This document shows positions 16,743 to 24,989 of a DNA stretch of 64,000 nt, in pieces. The DNA lies in contig JAIUOB010000004.1 of NCBI GenBank assembly GCA_020161135.1, positions 310,001-374,000 of the forward strand, read 5' to 3'. Below the pieces are notes generated by a model. That model searched no databases. It worked only from the letters and a program-made list of their open reading frames with translations, and was not told the origin of the DNA. Source of the stretch: Gemmatimonadota bacterium (GTDB lineage: Bacteria; Gemmatimonadota; Gemmatimonadetes; Gemmatimonadales; Gemmatimonadaceae). The position numbers and the translations under genes were made by a program. Each line of letters opens with the position of its first letter. The first letter of the stretch is position 1.

Positions 16743-18107
16743 ATGCCACCCTCCCCGATTCGACGCGCCACGCCGCGCCCCGTGCGTGCGCCTTGGTTGC
16801 TCGTCGCAACCCTGCTGCTCGCGGCGCCGCTGCGGGCACAGTCCGCCCCGGCGGCAGCCACGCCGCCGCACCCCGACACCAGCGGCCTCGCCGACGCCGT
16901 GCGCGAGGCGCGGCGCACGCTGCAGGCGCTGCCCCAGCTCTGGGCCATCGATCCGCGTGATCTCACGTGGCTCTTCACCGACGGCCGAGCGCACGTCGTG
17001 ACCGTACGCCGCGACGACGGCGATCGACTCGACCCCATCGCGCTCCCGGCCGGGACGGTCATTGCGAACCACGCGACCGACTGGAACGGGCGCCGCGTCG
17101 CCATGGTGCGCGTGCCGCTTCCCCGCGATGCGCAGCAGCGCACGACGCTGCTCGTGCACGAGGCGATGCACACGCTGCAGCCCACGCAGTTGCCGGGCGC
17201 GACGCGCACCGAGGCCGGCACGGGCGGCGACTTCCTCGACGGCGAGGACGGGCGTTCGTGGCTCTTCCTCGAGCTGCGCGCGTTGGCCGCTGCGCTGCGC
17301 GCCACCGGTGACGCGCAGCGCAGCGCTGTTCGCGATGCCCTCGCCTTCCGCGCCCGTCGCGACGCCCTCGCCCACGCAGAGGAGCGTACCCGCCTTGACG
17401 CGCTCGACCTGTCCGAGGGGCTGCCCGAGTACACGGGCATGCGCCTCGCGGGCGTCACCGCCACGCAACTCGCCGACAAGATCGGCAACGCCGCGGCGGC
17501 GCGCGTGAGCTGGGTGCGCGCGAGCGGCTACTGGACGGGCCCTGCGTGGGGCTACGCGCTCGACGCGCTGGGCGTGCGGGACTGGCGTTCGTCGGCGAAG
17601 CGCGGCGCGCGGCTCCCCGACCTCGCCGCGGACGCGCTGCGCGTGCCGCGCGCGGCGGTCGAGGACACGACGGTCACGGTGCGTCGCCAGGCAACGTACG
17701 ACGGCACCGCACTCCGGGCCGCCGAGCACGCGCGCGCCGTGGCGAATGCGCGCGTGCTCGATTCGCTGCGCATGCGGTTCGCGGAGGGCGCCATGCTCCG
17801 CCTGTACCCGACGTCGATGCAGGTCGCCTTCGACCCGAACGGACAGACACCGCTCGCGGGCCGTGGCACCGTCATGCGCGGCTTTCGCTGGAGCGCCAAG
17901 GACGGCAGTGAGCTGGTGGCCGACGCGGGCGCGCTCGTGAGCAGCGCGTGGGACTGGGTGCAGGTGCCCCTCGATACGAACACCCTCGGCGACGCCGTGC
18001 TCGACACGCCACGCACGCTCAGCGGAGGCGGCTGGACCGTGACGCTGGCGAAGGGATGGCGCATCACGCGCCGCGGCGACCTGCTCGAGGCGCGCCCCCC
18101 GCAGTAG
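16743..18107 (+). CDS. secreted HExxH protein, putative zinc metallopeptidase
   Basis: From the ATG at 16743 the protein has a signal peptide (WLLVATLLLAAPLRAQ) and 454 residues. It carries an HExxH zinc motif in LLVHEAMHTLQ (His139, Glu140, His143), and a later SEGLPEYTG segment (Glu225, Glu229) that could give the third ligand as in gluzincins. The N-terminal part (LWAIDPRDLTWLFTDG) is a family-specific lead domain. No named peptidase family is recognised with confidence, and activity is inferred from the motif. The C-terminus is beta-rich. The frame extends upstream of the chosen ATG, but only this ATG directly precedes a signal peptide. Confidence 0.68.
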   Translation: MPPSPIRRATPRPVRAPWLLVATLLLAAPLRAQSAPAAATPPHPDTSGLADAVREARRTLQALPQLWAIDPRDLTWLFTDGRAHVVTVRRDDGDRLDPIALPAGTVIANHATDWNGRRVAMVRVPLPRDAQQRTTLLVHEAMHTLQPTQLPGATRTEAGTGGDFLDGEDGRSWLFLELRALAAALRATGDAQRSAVRDALAFRARRDALAHAEERTRLDALDLSEGLPEYTGMRLAGVTATQLADKIGNAAAARVSWVRASGYWTGPAWGYALDALGVRDWRSSAKRGARLPDLAADALRVPRAAVEDTTVTVRRQATYDGTALRAAEHARAVANARVLDSLRMRFAEGAMLRLYPTSMQVAFDPNGQTPLAGRGTVMRGFRWSAKDGSELVADAGALVSSAWDWVQVPLDTNTLGDAVLDTPRTLSGGGWTVTLAKGWRITRRGDLLEARPPQ

Positions 18108-18134
18108 GGGTGGCGCGCCAACCGACAGGGCACG

Positions 18135-19079
18135 TCAGCGCAGCGGCGACCCCGCGCGCTCCTTCGCGTAGCGCGCTTGATACGCGGCGCGGGCGCGCCC
18201 GGCGTAGCGTGCACACCCGGTCACGTCGAGCAGCGAGTCCGCGCCAGCGCGCGTGCCCTGCGCGACGCGCTCCCAGAAACGGGACGCGCCCGGGTGTGGC
18301 GTGATGAGCAGGCGACACGGCAACGTCTCGAGCGTGCGATGCCCACGCTCGACCGCCTCGGCCAGCCCGCGCTGCGCAGTGAACCGAAAGCCGTCGGCGC
18401 TGATGGGGGTCTGGCTGTCGGCGTACACAACATCGACGCAGCGCCCACCCTCACAGCTCTGCCACGTCCACGTCGTGCTGCCAGGGGTGTGTCCCGGCGT
18501 GGCATGCGCGCGCAGCACGAGCCCGCCCACGCGTAGCGTGTCGCCATCCTGCAGCACGCGCACCGCACGCACGCGCGGGTTGTCGAACGCCATGCCGAAC
18601 TGGGGATCGTCGGCGGGCATGACGCCCGCCTCGAGCGCCCGCGCGCTCCACGGCAGCGCCGCCACGCGCGCGCCGCTCGCGGCCACCACGGCGGCCGTGC
18701 CCTGCGCGTGATCGTAGTGCACGTGGCTGTTCAGCACCCAGCGGATGTCCCGCACGTTCGCGCCCACGGCCTTGATGTTGGCGAGGAGCTGCGGCACGGT
18801 GGCCTCGAGCCCGGCGTCGATGAGCACATGCCCCGCCGGCGTCATGATGAGGATGCTGGCGAGGTCGCGTGTGCCCACGTACCACGATGTGCCGTGCACT
18901 CGCACGGGCGCATGTGGCACACTCCATTCGGCGCACGACTCGCATCCTCCCGGCGCCGGCCGGCCACCGATGGTGTACACGACCGGCGCGGGGGCGGGCG
19001 GCGTCTGTGCGCGCTGCGCGTGGACGCGTCCCGCGCCTGTCAGGCCGGAGAGCGACAGCGCCAGCGCCGCGAGGCGCAT
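18135..19079 (-). CDS. bla: subclass B3 metallo-beta-lactamase
   Basis: The 314-residue product has a signal peptide (ALALSLSGLTGAGRVHA) and the metallo-beta-lactamase fold with the B3 pattern of zinc ligands. The motif NSHVHYDHAQG gives HxHxDH, ATPGHTPGST gives the third His, and TPHPGASRFWERV gives the fourth His in the position characteristic of B3 enzymes such as L1. The lead segment SILIMTPAGHVLIDAGL and the ANIKAVG helix also follow B3 enzymes. It would hydrolyse penicillins, cephalosporins and carbapenems in the periplasm if active; some environmental B3-like proteins are weak. The ATG at 19077-19079 was chosen over the longer open frame because it begins the signal peptide. Confidence 0.87.
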   Translation of the reverse strand: MRLAALALSLSGLTGAGRVHAQRAQTPPAPAPVVYTIGGRPAPGGCESCAEWSVPHAPVRVHGTSWYVGTRDLASILIMTPAGHVLIDAGLEATVPQLLANIKAVGANVRDIRWVLNSHVHYDHAQGTAAVVAASGARVAALPWSARALEAGVMPADDPQFGMAFDNPRVRAVRVLQDGDTLRVGGLVLRAHATPGHTPGSTTWTWQSCEGGRCVDVVYADSQTPISADGFRFTAQRGLAEAVERGHRTLETLPCRLLITPHPGASRFWERVAQGTRAGADSLLDVTGCARYAGRARAAYQARYAKERAGSPLR

Positions 19080-19089
19080 CAGGCGTCGC

Positions 19090-19299
19090 TCACTCCGCAC
19101 GCAGTTCCTCTCCCACGCCGTCGACGAACAGTTCCACCTTGCCGCAGCGCGGGCACATGTACACGTCGAAGTGCTCGCGGTTCTCGAACAGCTCGGCCAG
19201 GTCGCCGAAGACACTCCAGCGGGTGCCCTCGTGGAACTTCTTGGTGCCCATGTACTGCAGTGGCGTACGGCAGCGCAGGCAATCGAGCAGCTTCGGCAT
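19090..19299 (-). CDS. small zinc-ribbon protein
   Basis: A 69-residue protein starting MPKLLDCLRC with two CxxC pairs, CLRC near residue 7 and CPRC near residue 50, which together can hold one zinc ion. The centre is acidic and aromatic (FGDLAELFENREHFDVYMCP). Similar short zinc-ribbon proteins are widespread and usually unassigned. An ATG at 19386 in the same frame would add 29 residues without conserved features. It ends 10 bases before the beta-lactamase start, so the two may be co-transcribed. The function is unknown. Confidence 0.68.
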   Translation of the reverse strand: MPKLLDCLRCRTPLQYMGTKKFHEGTRWSVFGDLAELFENREHFDVYMCPRCGKVELFVDGVGEELRAE

Positions 19300-19395
19300 G
19301 TGCGGGGGCCGGTTGGGGAGGCGGTGGCGCGCCGGGTGAAATGCCGACGCGCCGAGGATTCTACCGAACGGCGTGCGTGCCCCCAAGTTTCAGGC

Positions 19396-20547
19396 ATGCA
19401 CACGGCCTTGCACCTGCGCGGAACACTCGGAGCGGCCCTGCGTCCGGTCGTGATGGCGGTCACGGGGCTCGGTACGCTGTTGGGCGTCGTCGGCTGCAGC
19501 CTGCTGCGCGGGCCCGACGCGGCGCCGTTTGCGCCGCTCCCGCGTGGCCGACTCGAGCGCGTCGACCTGTGTCAGGGCGCGTGCACCGACTCGGTCGACC
19601 TCGTGGCGCTCGGCGTCGGGGGCTGGCTCGTGGTGCCATGGCGTGACACGACGCACCTCGTCATGACGCCGCCCGCGTTCACCAATCCCGGCTTCGTGCG
19701 CCTCTTCTTCGACTGGGCGCGCCTGCGCTTCGCGCCGTCCGACCGGCGCTTCGTGGCCGAGCGGCTGCAGACGCTGGCCGCGCAGGGGGCGACCGCCGCG
19801 CGCCTGGCGCGCGTCGAAGCCGTGCTCGTGGGGCACGGGCACTACGACCATCTCATGGACCTGCCGAGCATGGCACCGTCGCTGCCGGCGGCGCATGTGT
19901 ACGGCAGTCGCACGGTGCAGCACCTGCTGGCTCCTCTCGCGGCGACGCTGCCCGCGCAGGCGGTGGACGGCTTCCTGGCGGACACGACGCGTGCTGCGGG
20001 CGATCGCATCGCCGTGGGGCCGACGGTCACCGTGCAGCCGCTCGCGTGGGAGCATGCGCCCAACCTGTGGAAAGGCCCGTTGCGCTACACCATCGCGCGC
20101 GGCGATGAGACGACGCCACGCGCGGCGCTGCATCGTCGCGCGCTGTCGTGGAAGATGGGGGCGCCGCTGGCGTGGGTCATCGACGTCGCCGGCGCGCGGG
20201 GCATCACCCGCGTGCTCGTTGCCGATGCGGCCGCGTCACGCACCGTCGTGCTGCGGGCCGTCGAGGCGCTCGGCACCCTGCCGGCCGCGCGCACCACCGT
20301 CGCGCTGATCACACCGGCCAGCCACGACAACGCCGCGGGGTACCCCGAGGTGCTGCTGGCGACGCTGCAGCCGCAGCATGTGGTGCTCAGTCACTGGGAG
20401 GACTTCTTCGAGCGCGTGGATGACGACGATGCCGCGCGCATCGTACCCGCCATCGCGCCGCAGCCGTTCGTCGAGCGGCTCACGCGCTTCATGGGAACGC
20501 GCTGGAGCACCCTCGAGCCCGGCGCGACGCTGCGACTGCGGTATTGA
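19396..20547 (+). CDS. MBL-fold metallo-hydrolase lipoprotein
   Basis: From the ATG at 19396 the 383-residue product has a long hydrophobic lead and a lipobox (GVVGCS). The metallo-hydrolase core shows VLVGHGHYDHLMDLP (HxHxDH), later metal candidates in WEHAPNLW and LVADAAASR, and a C-terminal LSHWEDFFERVDDD. This corresponds to the UlaG/NAPE-PLD-like branch of the fold and not the beta-lactamases. Substrate unknown; location should be the periplasmic side of a membrane. It is divergent to the zinc-ribbon gene with under 100 bases between the starts. Confidence 0.8.
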   Translation: MHTALHLRGTLGAALRPVVMAVTGLGTLLGVVGCSLLRGPDAAPFAPLPRGRLERVDLCQGACTDSVDLVALGVGGWLVVPWRDTTHLVMTPPAFTNPGFVRLFFDWARLRFAPSDRRFVAERLQTLAAQGATAARLARVEAVLVGHGHYDHLMDLPSMAPSLPAAHVYGSRTVQHLLAPLAATLPAQAVDGFLADTTRAAGDRIAVGPTVTVQPLAWEHAPNLWKGPLRYTIARGDETTPRAALHRRALSWKMGAPLAWVIDVAGARGITRVLVADAAASRTVVLRAVEALGTLPAARTTVALITPASHDNAAGYPEVLLATLQPQHVVLSHWEDFFERVDDDDAARIVPAIAPQPFVERLTRFMGTRWSTLEPGATLRLRY

Positions 20548-20637
20548 GGGGCGGCGGGGTCGCGCGCGGCACCACTGCGCGGCGCGTTCCGCCCCGCGTT
20601 CGGTTGACGGACGCCGCCTGCGAGGCAGCTTCCGGGC

Positions 20638-21921
20638 ATGCCGACCTCCCCTGCCCCATTACGCCCGCCTCGCCGCCTCGCGACCCGCGTCGCACTCGGC
20701 GGTCTCATTGTCGCTCTTGCCACGGCCGGTATGCCGTCGGCCACTCGAGCGCAGGCCGGCATCACGCGCGCCTTCACCGGCATGACGCTGCTCGATGGCA
20801 CCGGCGCCGCGCCCGTGCCCAACGCCACGCTGCTGGTGCGCGACGGCAAGGTGGTGGCGGCGGGGCCGGCCGCGCGCGTGTCCATCCCTGCCGGTGTTGA
20901 ACGGGTGTCGCTGGCCGGCAAGGTGGTCATGCCGGGGCTCATCAATGCGCACGGCCATGCGTCGAGCGTGGAGAACCTGGCCACGTACGCGGCCTACGGC
21001 GTGACCACCGTGTACTCGCTGGGCGACGAGACGCCCGCCGTGTTCGCGGCGCGTGCGGCGCAGCGCACGGCGCCCCCGCGTCATGCGCGTGTGTATGTCG
21101 CGGGGCCCGTGCTCAATCCCGCCGACGCGGCGGACGCCGCCGTGCAGGTTGCGCGCGTGGCCGCGCAGGGCGTCGACATCGTGAAGATTCGCGTCGACGA
21201 CAACCTCGGCACGGCGCGCAAGATGTCGCCCGACGTGTATCGCGCGGTGATCGCTGCGGCACATGCGCGTGGGCTGCGCGTCGCGGCGCACCTCTACTAT
21301 CTGGAGGACGGGAAGGCACTGCTCGCGGCCGGCGCCGACTACCTCGCCCACAGCGTGCGCGACCTGCCGGTGGACGACGCGTTCGTGCGGGCCCTCGTCG
21401 CCAGCCGCGTGTGTTACTCGCCGACCCTCATGCGCGAGGTGTCGACGTACGTGTACGAGACCACGCCGCCATTCTTTGCCGACTCACTGTTCCTCGCGCA
21501 CGCCAACCGCGAGTGGATGGCCACGGTGCAGCAGCCGGCGCGCATGGAAGCGACGCGCACCAGCGCGAGCGCACAGCGCTACAAGGCGCAGTTGCCGGTC
21601 GCGATGCGCAACCTCGCCACGCTGCATCGGGCGGGCGTACCCATCGCGATGGGCACGGACACCGGCCCGCTCGGCCGCTTCCAGGGCTACTTCGAGCTCA
21701 TGGAGCTCGAGATGATGGTCGACGCCGGACTGACGCCCGCGCAGGCGCTCCACAGCGCGACGCTTGGCGCGGCGCGTTGCCTGCAGCTCGACCGGGAGCT
21801 CGGATCGCTCGAGGCCGGCAAGTGGGCCGACTTCGTGGTGCTCGATGCGTCGCCGCTCGAGCGCATCGCGAACGTGCGGCGCCAGGCGGGGGTGTACGTG
21901 GGGGGCGAGCGGGTGCGCTGA
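20638..21921 (+). CDS. exported amidohydrolase-family protein
   Basis: The 427-residue protein has a signal peptide (LIVALATAGMPSATRAQ) and a complete amidohydrolase site: the HxH pair in LINAHGHASS, a candidate carbamylated Lys in DIVKIRVDD, His in RVAAHLYY and LAHSVRD, and Asp in AMGTDTGP. The N-terminal segment GMTLLDGTGAAPVPNATLLVRDGKVV and the C-terminal GSLEAGKWADFVVLDASP are the usual flanking barrel. Relatives include imidazolonepropionase-like and prolidase-like hydrolases acting on cyclic amides or dipeptides in the periplasm. The substrate is not predictable. Confidence 0.87.
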   Translation: MPTSPAPLRPPRRLATRVALGGLIVALATAGMPSATRAQAGITRAFTGMTLLDGTGAAPVPNATLLVRDGKVVAAGPAARVSIPAGVERVSLAGKVVMPGLINAHGHASSVENLATYAAYGVTTVYSLGDETPAVFAARAAQRTAPPRHARVYVAGPVLNPADAADAAVQVARVAAQGVDIVKIRVDDNLGTARKMSPDVYRAVIAAAHARGLRVAAHLYYLEDGKALLAAGADYLAHSVRDLPVDDAFVRALVASRVCYSPTLMREVSTYVYETTPPFFADSLFLAHANREWMATVQQPARMEATRTSASAQRYKAQLPVAMRNLATLHRAGVPIAMGTDTGPLGRFQGYFELMELEMMVDAGLTPAQALHSATLGAARCLQLDRELGSLEAGKWADFVVLDASPLERIANVRRQAGVYVGGERVR

Positions 21922-21933
21922 CGCGGGTTCGCT

Positions 21934-21969
21934 GACGCGGGTGCGCCAGCCCGTGCCTACACCCGCGTC
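21934..21969. terminator. hairpin between convergent amidohydrolase and uppS genes
   Basis: The arms GACGCGGGT (21934-21942) and ACCCGCGTC (21961-21969) pair perfectly over nine bases. A second copy of the left arm lies at 21920-21928. There is no T-run on either side, so this may be a factor-assisted or bidirectional terminator. The right arm is inside the last codons of uppS. Confidence 0.4.
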
Positions 21970-22667
21970 GCCGGTGCCGCGGACGCCGGCGTCGCCGCTG
22001 CCCCGACATCGCCGAAACGCCGCTCGCGCGACGCGTAGTCGGCGATGACCTCGTTCAGCATGGACGGCGTGAGGTCGGGAAAGAACGCTTCGACGAACGC
22101 CAGCTCGGCGTACGCGCTCTCCCAGAGCAGGAAGTCGGAGAGACGCCGCTCACCACCGGTGCGCAGCAGCAGGTCGACCGGCGGCAGCAGCGCCGTGGAC
22201 GCATCGGGCAAGTCCGGGGCTTCGGCGAACGCCTGCGCGATGGCCGCGCGCCCCGAGTAGTCGATGGCCACATGCAGGTGCATGCGTGTGCCCGCCGCGG
22301 TGCGCGCCTCGGCGTGCACGATGGCATCGACCAGCGCCGAGGGCAGCCGGTCGCGCCGCCCGAAGATGGAGAGGCGGATGCCGTGCGTGATGAGGTCGGC
22401 GAGCTGGGACTCGAGGTGCGACGAGAAGAGTTCGAGCAGGAACCCCACCTCCTCGCGCGGCCGCTTCCAGTTGTCGCTGGAGAAGGCGTAGAGCGAGAGG
22501 TCCTTGACGCCGAGTCGCGCGCAGTGGGCCACGATCTCACGGGCCGTGCGGGCGCCGCGGGCGTGTCCCATCCAGCGGGGACGGCCGCGACGGGAGGCCC
22601 AGCGGCCGTTGCCGTCCATGATGATGGCGAGGTGCTGCGGAACGCGAGTGGCGGGGGTCTTGGACAT
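21957..22667 (-). CDS. uppS: polyprenyl diphosphate synthase (undecaprenyl pyrophosphate synthase)
   Basis: The 236-residue product is a cis-prenyltransferase that extends farnesyl diphosphate with isopentenyl units to make the lipid carrier for peptidoglycan and other envelope glycans. Signatures are IIMDGNGRWASRRG (catalytic Asp and phosphate binding), SSDNWKRPREEV, and RTGGERRLSDFLLWESAYAEL. Length is normal for the family. The ATG at 22665-22667 starts just before the first conserved motif; the frame is open to 22799, but that part crosses a hairpin and an inverted repeat and has no family similarity. The gene is not next to cdsA or dxr as it often is elsewhere. Confidence 0.93.
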   Translation of the reverse strand: MSKTPATRVPQHLAIIMDGNGRWASRRGRPRWMGHARGARTAREIVAHCARLGVKDLSLYAFSSDNWKRPREEVGFLLELFSSHLESQLADLITHGIRLSIFGRRDRLPSALVDAIVHAEARTAAGTRMHLHVAIDYSGRAAIAQAFAEAPDLPDASTALLPPVDLLLRTGGERRLSDFLLWESAYAELAFVEAFFPDLTPSMLNEVIADYASRERRFGDVGAAATPASAAPATRV

Positions 22668-22691
22668 ATCGGAGGGACGGCGGCCGGGGGG

Positions 22692-22712
22692 CGGGGGCAA
22701 CAACCGCCCCCG
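22692..22712 (-). promoter_or_regulatory. GC-rich hairpin in the uppS leader
   Basis: The arms CGGGGGC (22692-22698) and GCCCCCG (22706-22712) form a perfect seven-base-pair stem with a seven-base loop. It ends 25 bases before the uppS start codon, so in the mRNA it would sit near the ribosome entry site. It may act as an attenuator or simply be structure; no T-run follows. Confidence 0.4.
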
Positions 22713-22716
22713 AAAG

Positions 22717-22735
22717 CACTTTGCAGTGTAAAGTG
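22717..22735. promoter_or_regulatory. inverted repeat between uppS and the dienelactone hydrolase gene
   Basis: The sequence CACTTT-GCAGTGT-AAAGTG is a perfect inverted repeat with six-base arms in the intergenic region between the two divergent genes. It is AT-richer than its surroundings and has the size of a dimeric repressor operator. The regulator is unknown. It is about 50 bases from the uppS start and about 120 bases from the dienelactone hydrolase start. Confidence 0.42.
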
Positions 22736-22857
22736 ACGAGCACCCCTGCGCAACCGATACCGGCGGGGCGACTCGGGGCAGCGCCCCGCCGCAGCGCACC
22801 GGCCCGTGCGGGGGCTACTTTCCCGCCCGTCTCCCTACCCTATCTCCCGACCGTCCC

Positions 22858-23754
22858 ATGACCGCGCCCAGCAAGACCGCCCACGACTTCGACCAGGACC
22901 TGCTCATCCTGTTCGACGCCTACGTGCACGGTGGCATCGACCGCCGCACGTTCCTCGACAAGGCCGCCAAGTACGCCGTGGGTGGCGTCACGGCGGCCAT
23001 GCTGCTCGAGCAGCTCACACCCAAGTTCCTCGAGGCGCAGGTCATCGCACACGAGGATGCGCGCATCGAGCAGCAGTACGTCGAGTACCCGTCGCCGAAC
23101 GGCTACGGCACCATGCGTGGCTACCTCGCGAAGCCGGCGAACGCGAGCGGCAAGGCGCCGGGCGTGCTCGTCATCCACGAGAATCGCGGCCTCAACCCGC
23201 ACATCGAGGACATCGCGCGGCGCCTGGCGGTGGACGGCTTCGTGGCCTTTGCCCCGGACGCCCTCTTCCCGTTGGGCGGCTATCCCGGCGACGAGGAGAA
23301 GGCGCGTGAGCTGTTCCCCAAGCTCGAGCAGCCCAAGACGCGCGAGGACTTCATCGCGGCCGCGCGCTTCCTCAAGGCGCGCCCCGAGTGCACCGGCAAG
23401 ATCGGGGCGGTCGGCTTCTGCTACGGTGGCGGCATGGTGAACTTCCTGGCCACCAAGCTGGGCAGCGACCTGTCGGCGGGCGTCGCGTTCTACGGCTCGT
23501 CCCCCGACCTGGCCGAAGTGCCGAAGATCAAGGCGCCGCTCATCATCCAGAGCGCCGAGAACGACCAGCGCATCAACGACAGCTGGCCGGCGTACGAGGC
23601 GGCGCTCAAGGCGGCGGGCGTGAAGTACGAGCGGTTCCTGTATCCGGGCACGCAGCACGGCTTCAACAACAACACGACGCCGCGCTTCGATGCCGCCGCC
23701 GCCAAGCTCGCCTGGGAGCGCACGGTGGGCTTCTTCCGGGCGAACGTGAAGTAG
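22858..23754 (+). CDS. dienelactone hydrolase-family protein with a Tat-like signal
   Basis: The 298-residue protein is an alpha/beta hydrolase of the dienelactone hydrolase type. Motifs are GVLVIHENRGLNPHIED, the nucleophile elbow GAVGFCYGGGMVN with a Cys nucleophile, an acid in SAENDQRIND, and the His in GTQHGFNNNT. A twin-arginine-like segment, RRTFLDKAAKYAVGG, lies at residues about 27-41, suggesting export in a folded state. Characterised relatives open lactone rings in aromatic degradation, but many are general ester hydrolases. A strong hairpin follows the stop. Confidence 0.88.
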   Translation: MTAPSKTAHDFDQDLLILFDAYVHGGIDRRTFLDKAAKYAVGGVTAAMLLEQLTPKFLEAQVIAHEDARIEQQYVEYPSPNGYGTMRGYLAKPANASGKAPGVLVIHENRGLNPHIEDIARRLAVDGFVAFAPDALFPLGGYPGDEEKARELFPKLEQPKTREDFIAAARFLKARPECTGKIGAVGFCYGGGMVNFLATKLGSDLSAGVAFYGSSPDLAEVPKIKAPLIIQSAENDQRINDSWPAYEAALKAAGVKYERFLYPGTQHGFNNNTTPRFDAAAAKLAWERTVGFFRANVK

Positions 23755-23764
23755 ACGTGCAACA

Positions 23765-23800
23765 CGGCCCGGCGGCGCGTCGTGGCGCACCGCCGGGCCG
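23765..23800. terminator. bidirectional terminator-like hairpin
   Basis: The arms CGGCCCGGCGG (23765-23775) and CCGCCGGGCCG (23790-23800) pair perfectly over eleven bases around a 14-base loop. It lies between the convergent dienelactone hydrolase and DinB-like genes. No T-run is present. Confidence 0.6.
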
Positions 23801-23817
23801 CAGGTCGCGCGCGACGC

Positions 23818-24321
23818 TCAGCCCTTGGCCGGCGCGTCCATCCCGCGCCACAGGTTCGACGTGGTGAGCTCGGTGCGGCCGCACAGCTTGAGGTAGCAGA
23901 AGAGCTGCGTGCGGTACGCCGCGTAGTTCGCGAGCACCAGGCTCACGAGGTGCGCCCCACGCGTGGCCGGCGGACCGAAGAGCTGGATGACACCGCGCAG
24001 CTCATCGTCGGTCATCGCGCCGATCTGGTCGGCGAACCACGCCGGGTGCATCTCGAGCATGGCATCGAGGCCCGCGAGATCCTTGGCGTCGACATCGGCC
24101 TGCGCCGCGCCCCACGCCGCGCCATCGAACTGGCCGGCCTTGATGGCCTGCACCAGCACCGGCCCCTGCAGCACGAGGTAACGCACGAGTTCGATCGCGC
24201 TGCGCTGCGTCTCCGTGGGACGGTAGTTGACCGACGACGCGTCGAGCTTGGTGATGAGGTGACGCAGCACGTTGACTTCGTGCGCGAGCATACCGACGAG
24301 TTCGTCCTTGGTGAGCACCAT
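23818..24321 (-). CDS. DinB-like four-helix protein
   Basis: This 167-residue protein (start ATG 24319-24321) is all-helical with the layout of the DinB/YfiT fold: an opening helix LAHEVNVLRHLITKLDAS, a second helix RSAIELVRYLVLQGPVLVQAI, and a late helix HLVSLVLANYAAYRTQLFCYLK. Candidate metal-site residues are His in AHEVNVLRH and in RGAHLVS, which match the triad positions of DinB members. Family proteins include metal-dependent thiol transferases and damage-induced proteins of unknown role. Specific function unknown. Confidence 0.72.
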   Translation of the reverse strand: MVLTKDELVGMLAHEVNVLRHLITKLDASSVNYRPTETQRSAIELVRYLVLQGPVLVQAIKAGQFDGAAWGAAQADVDAKDLAGLDAMLEMHPAWFADQIGAMTDDELRGVIQLFGPPATRGAHLVSLVLANYAAYRTQLFCYLKLCGRTELTTSNLWRGMDAPAKG

Positions 24322-24451
24322 GGTGGGCGGCGTGGCAGAGGTGGAGTGGCAGGAGAAGCGCGCGGAAGCTCGCCGATTCCCCGGCATTTCGCCACCGGTG
24401 GCGTGTGTCACCAGCACGCCGCCAGCGCGCCGCGACGCCCCTCGAGCGAGA

Positions 24452-24928
24452 CTACGCGCCGGGCCGGACGCCCAGGAGCCAGAGAATGCCCACGATGACC
24501 AGTGAACCGAGCGACATGTACAAGCGCAGCGTCAGCTCGGCGGGTGTCCGTCGGCGCACGAAGGGCGTGTACCACGGCACGCGCGGCTGCCGCGCGAGCG
24601 TGGCGGCGTCGGCGAAGCCGTGACGCGCCAGCGCGACCAGCGCGCCGACGAATGCGCCCGCGACGACGCACGCGACGGGAACCAGCCCCATCAGGATGAT
24701 GAGTTCCCCCATGCGCCCCCACGCGCCCGCCTCGCCACCAGCGTGCTCGCGGAGGTCGCGCACCATGGGCAGCGCCAGCACGGTCGCGACGGCGAGCAAC
24801 ACGCCCGGCACGACCACATGCCAGCGCCGCAGCAGCCGGCGTCGCGACCACGAAAACGCCGCGCCGCCGGCGAAGAGCAGCAGCGATATCAATGCGACTT
24901 CGAGGAACCCGCGGGCTTCGGCGGTCAT
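24452..24928 (-). CDS. integral membrane protein, four predicted segments
   Basis: The 158-residue product (ATG 24926-24928; a GTG at 24961 would add 11 residues) has four hydrophobic stretches: ALISLLLFAGGAAFSW, VVVPGVLLAVATVLALP, IILMGLVPVACVVAGAFVGALV and LGSLVIVGILWLLG. Basic residues SRRRLLRRW and RRRTPAELT lie between them. No known family is recognised. It lies between the subtilase and the DinB-like gene on the same strand. Confidence 0.62.
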   Translation of the reverse strand: MTAEARGFLEVALISLLLFAGGAAFSWSRRRLLRRWHVVVPGVLLAVATVLALPMVRDLREHAGGEAGAWGRMGELIILMGLVPVACVVAGAFVGALVALARHGFADAATLARQPRVPWYTPFVRRRTPAELTLRLYMSLGSLVIVGILWLLGVRPGA

Positions 24929-24989
24929 GCCTACGGACGACGCCGAGGCGCCGGCGGTCACCGCGGGGGCGACCGCCGGGCCGTCAGGC

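Noticed and set aside
18745-19395. Upstream extension of the MBL-fold lipoprotein frame to 18745
   Set aside because: It covers the beta-lactamase and zinc-ribbon genes on the other strand; the lipoprotein signal begins at 19396.
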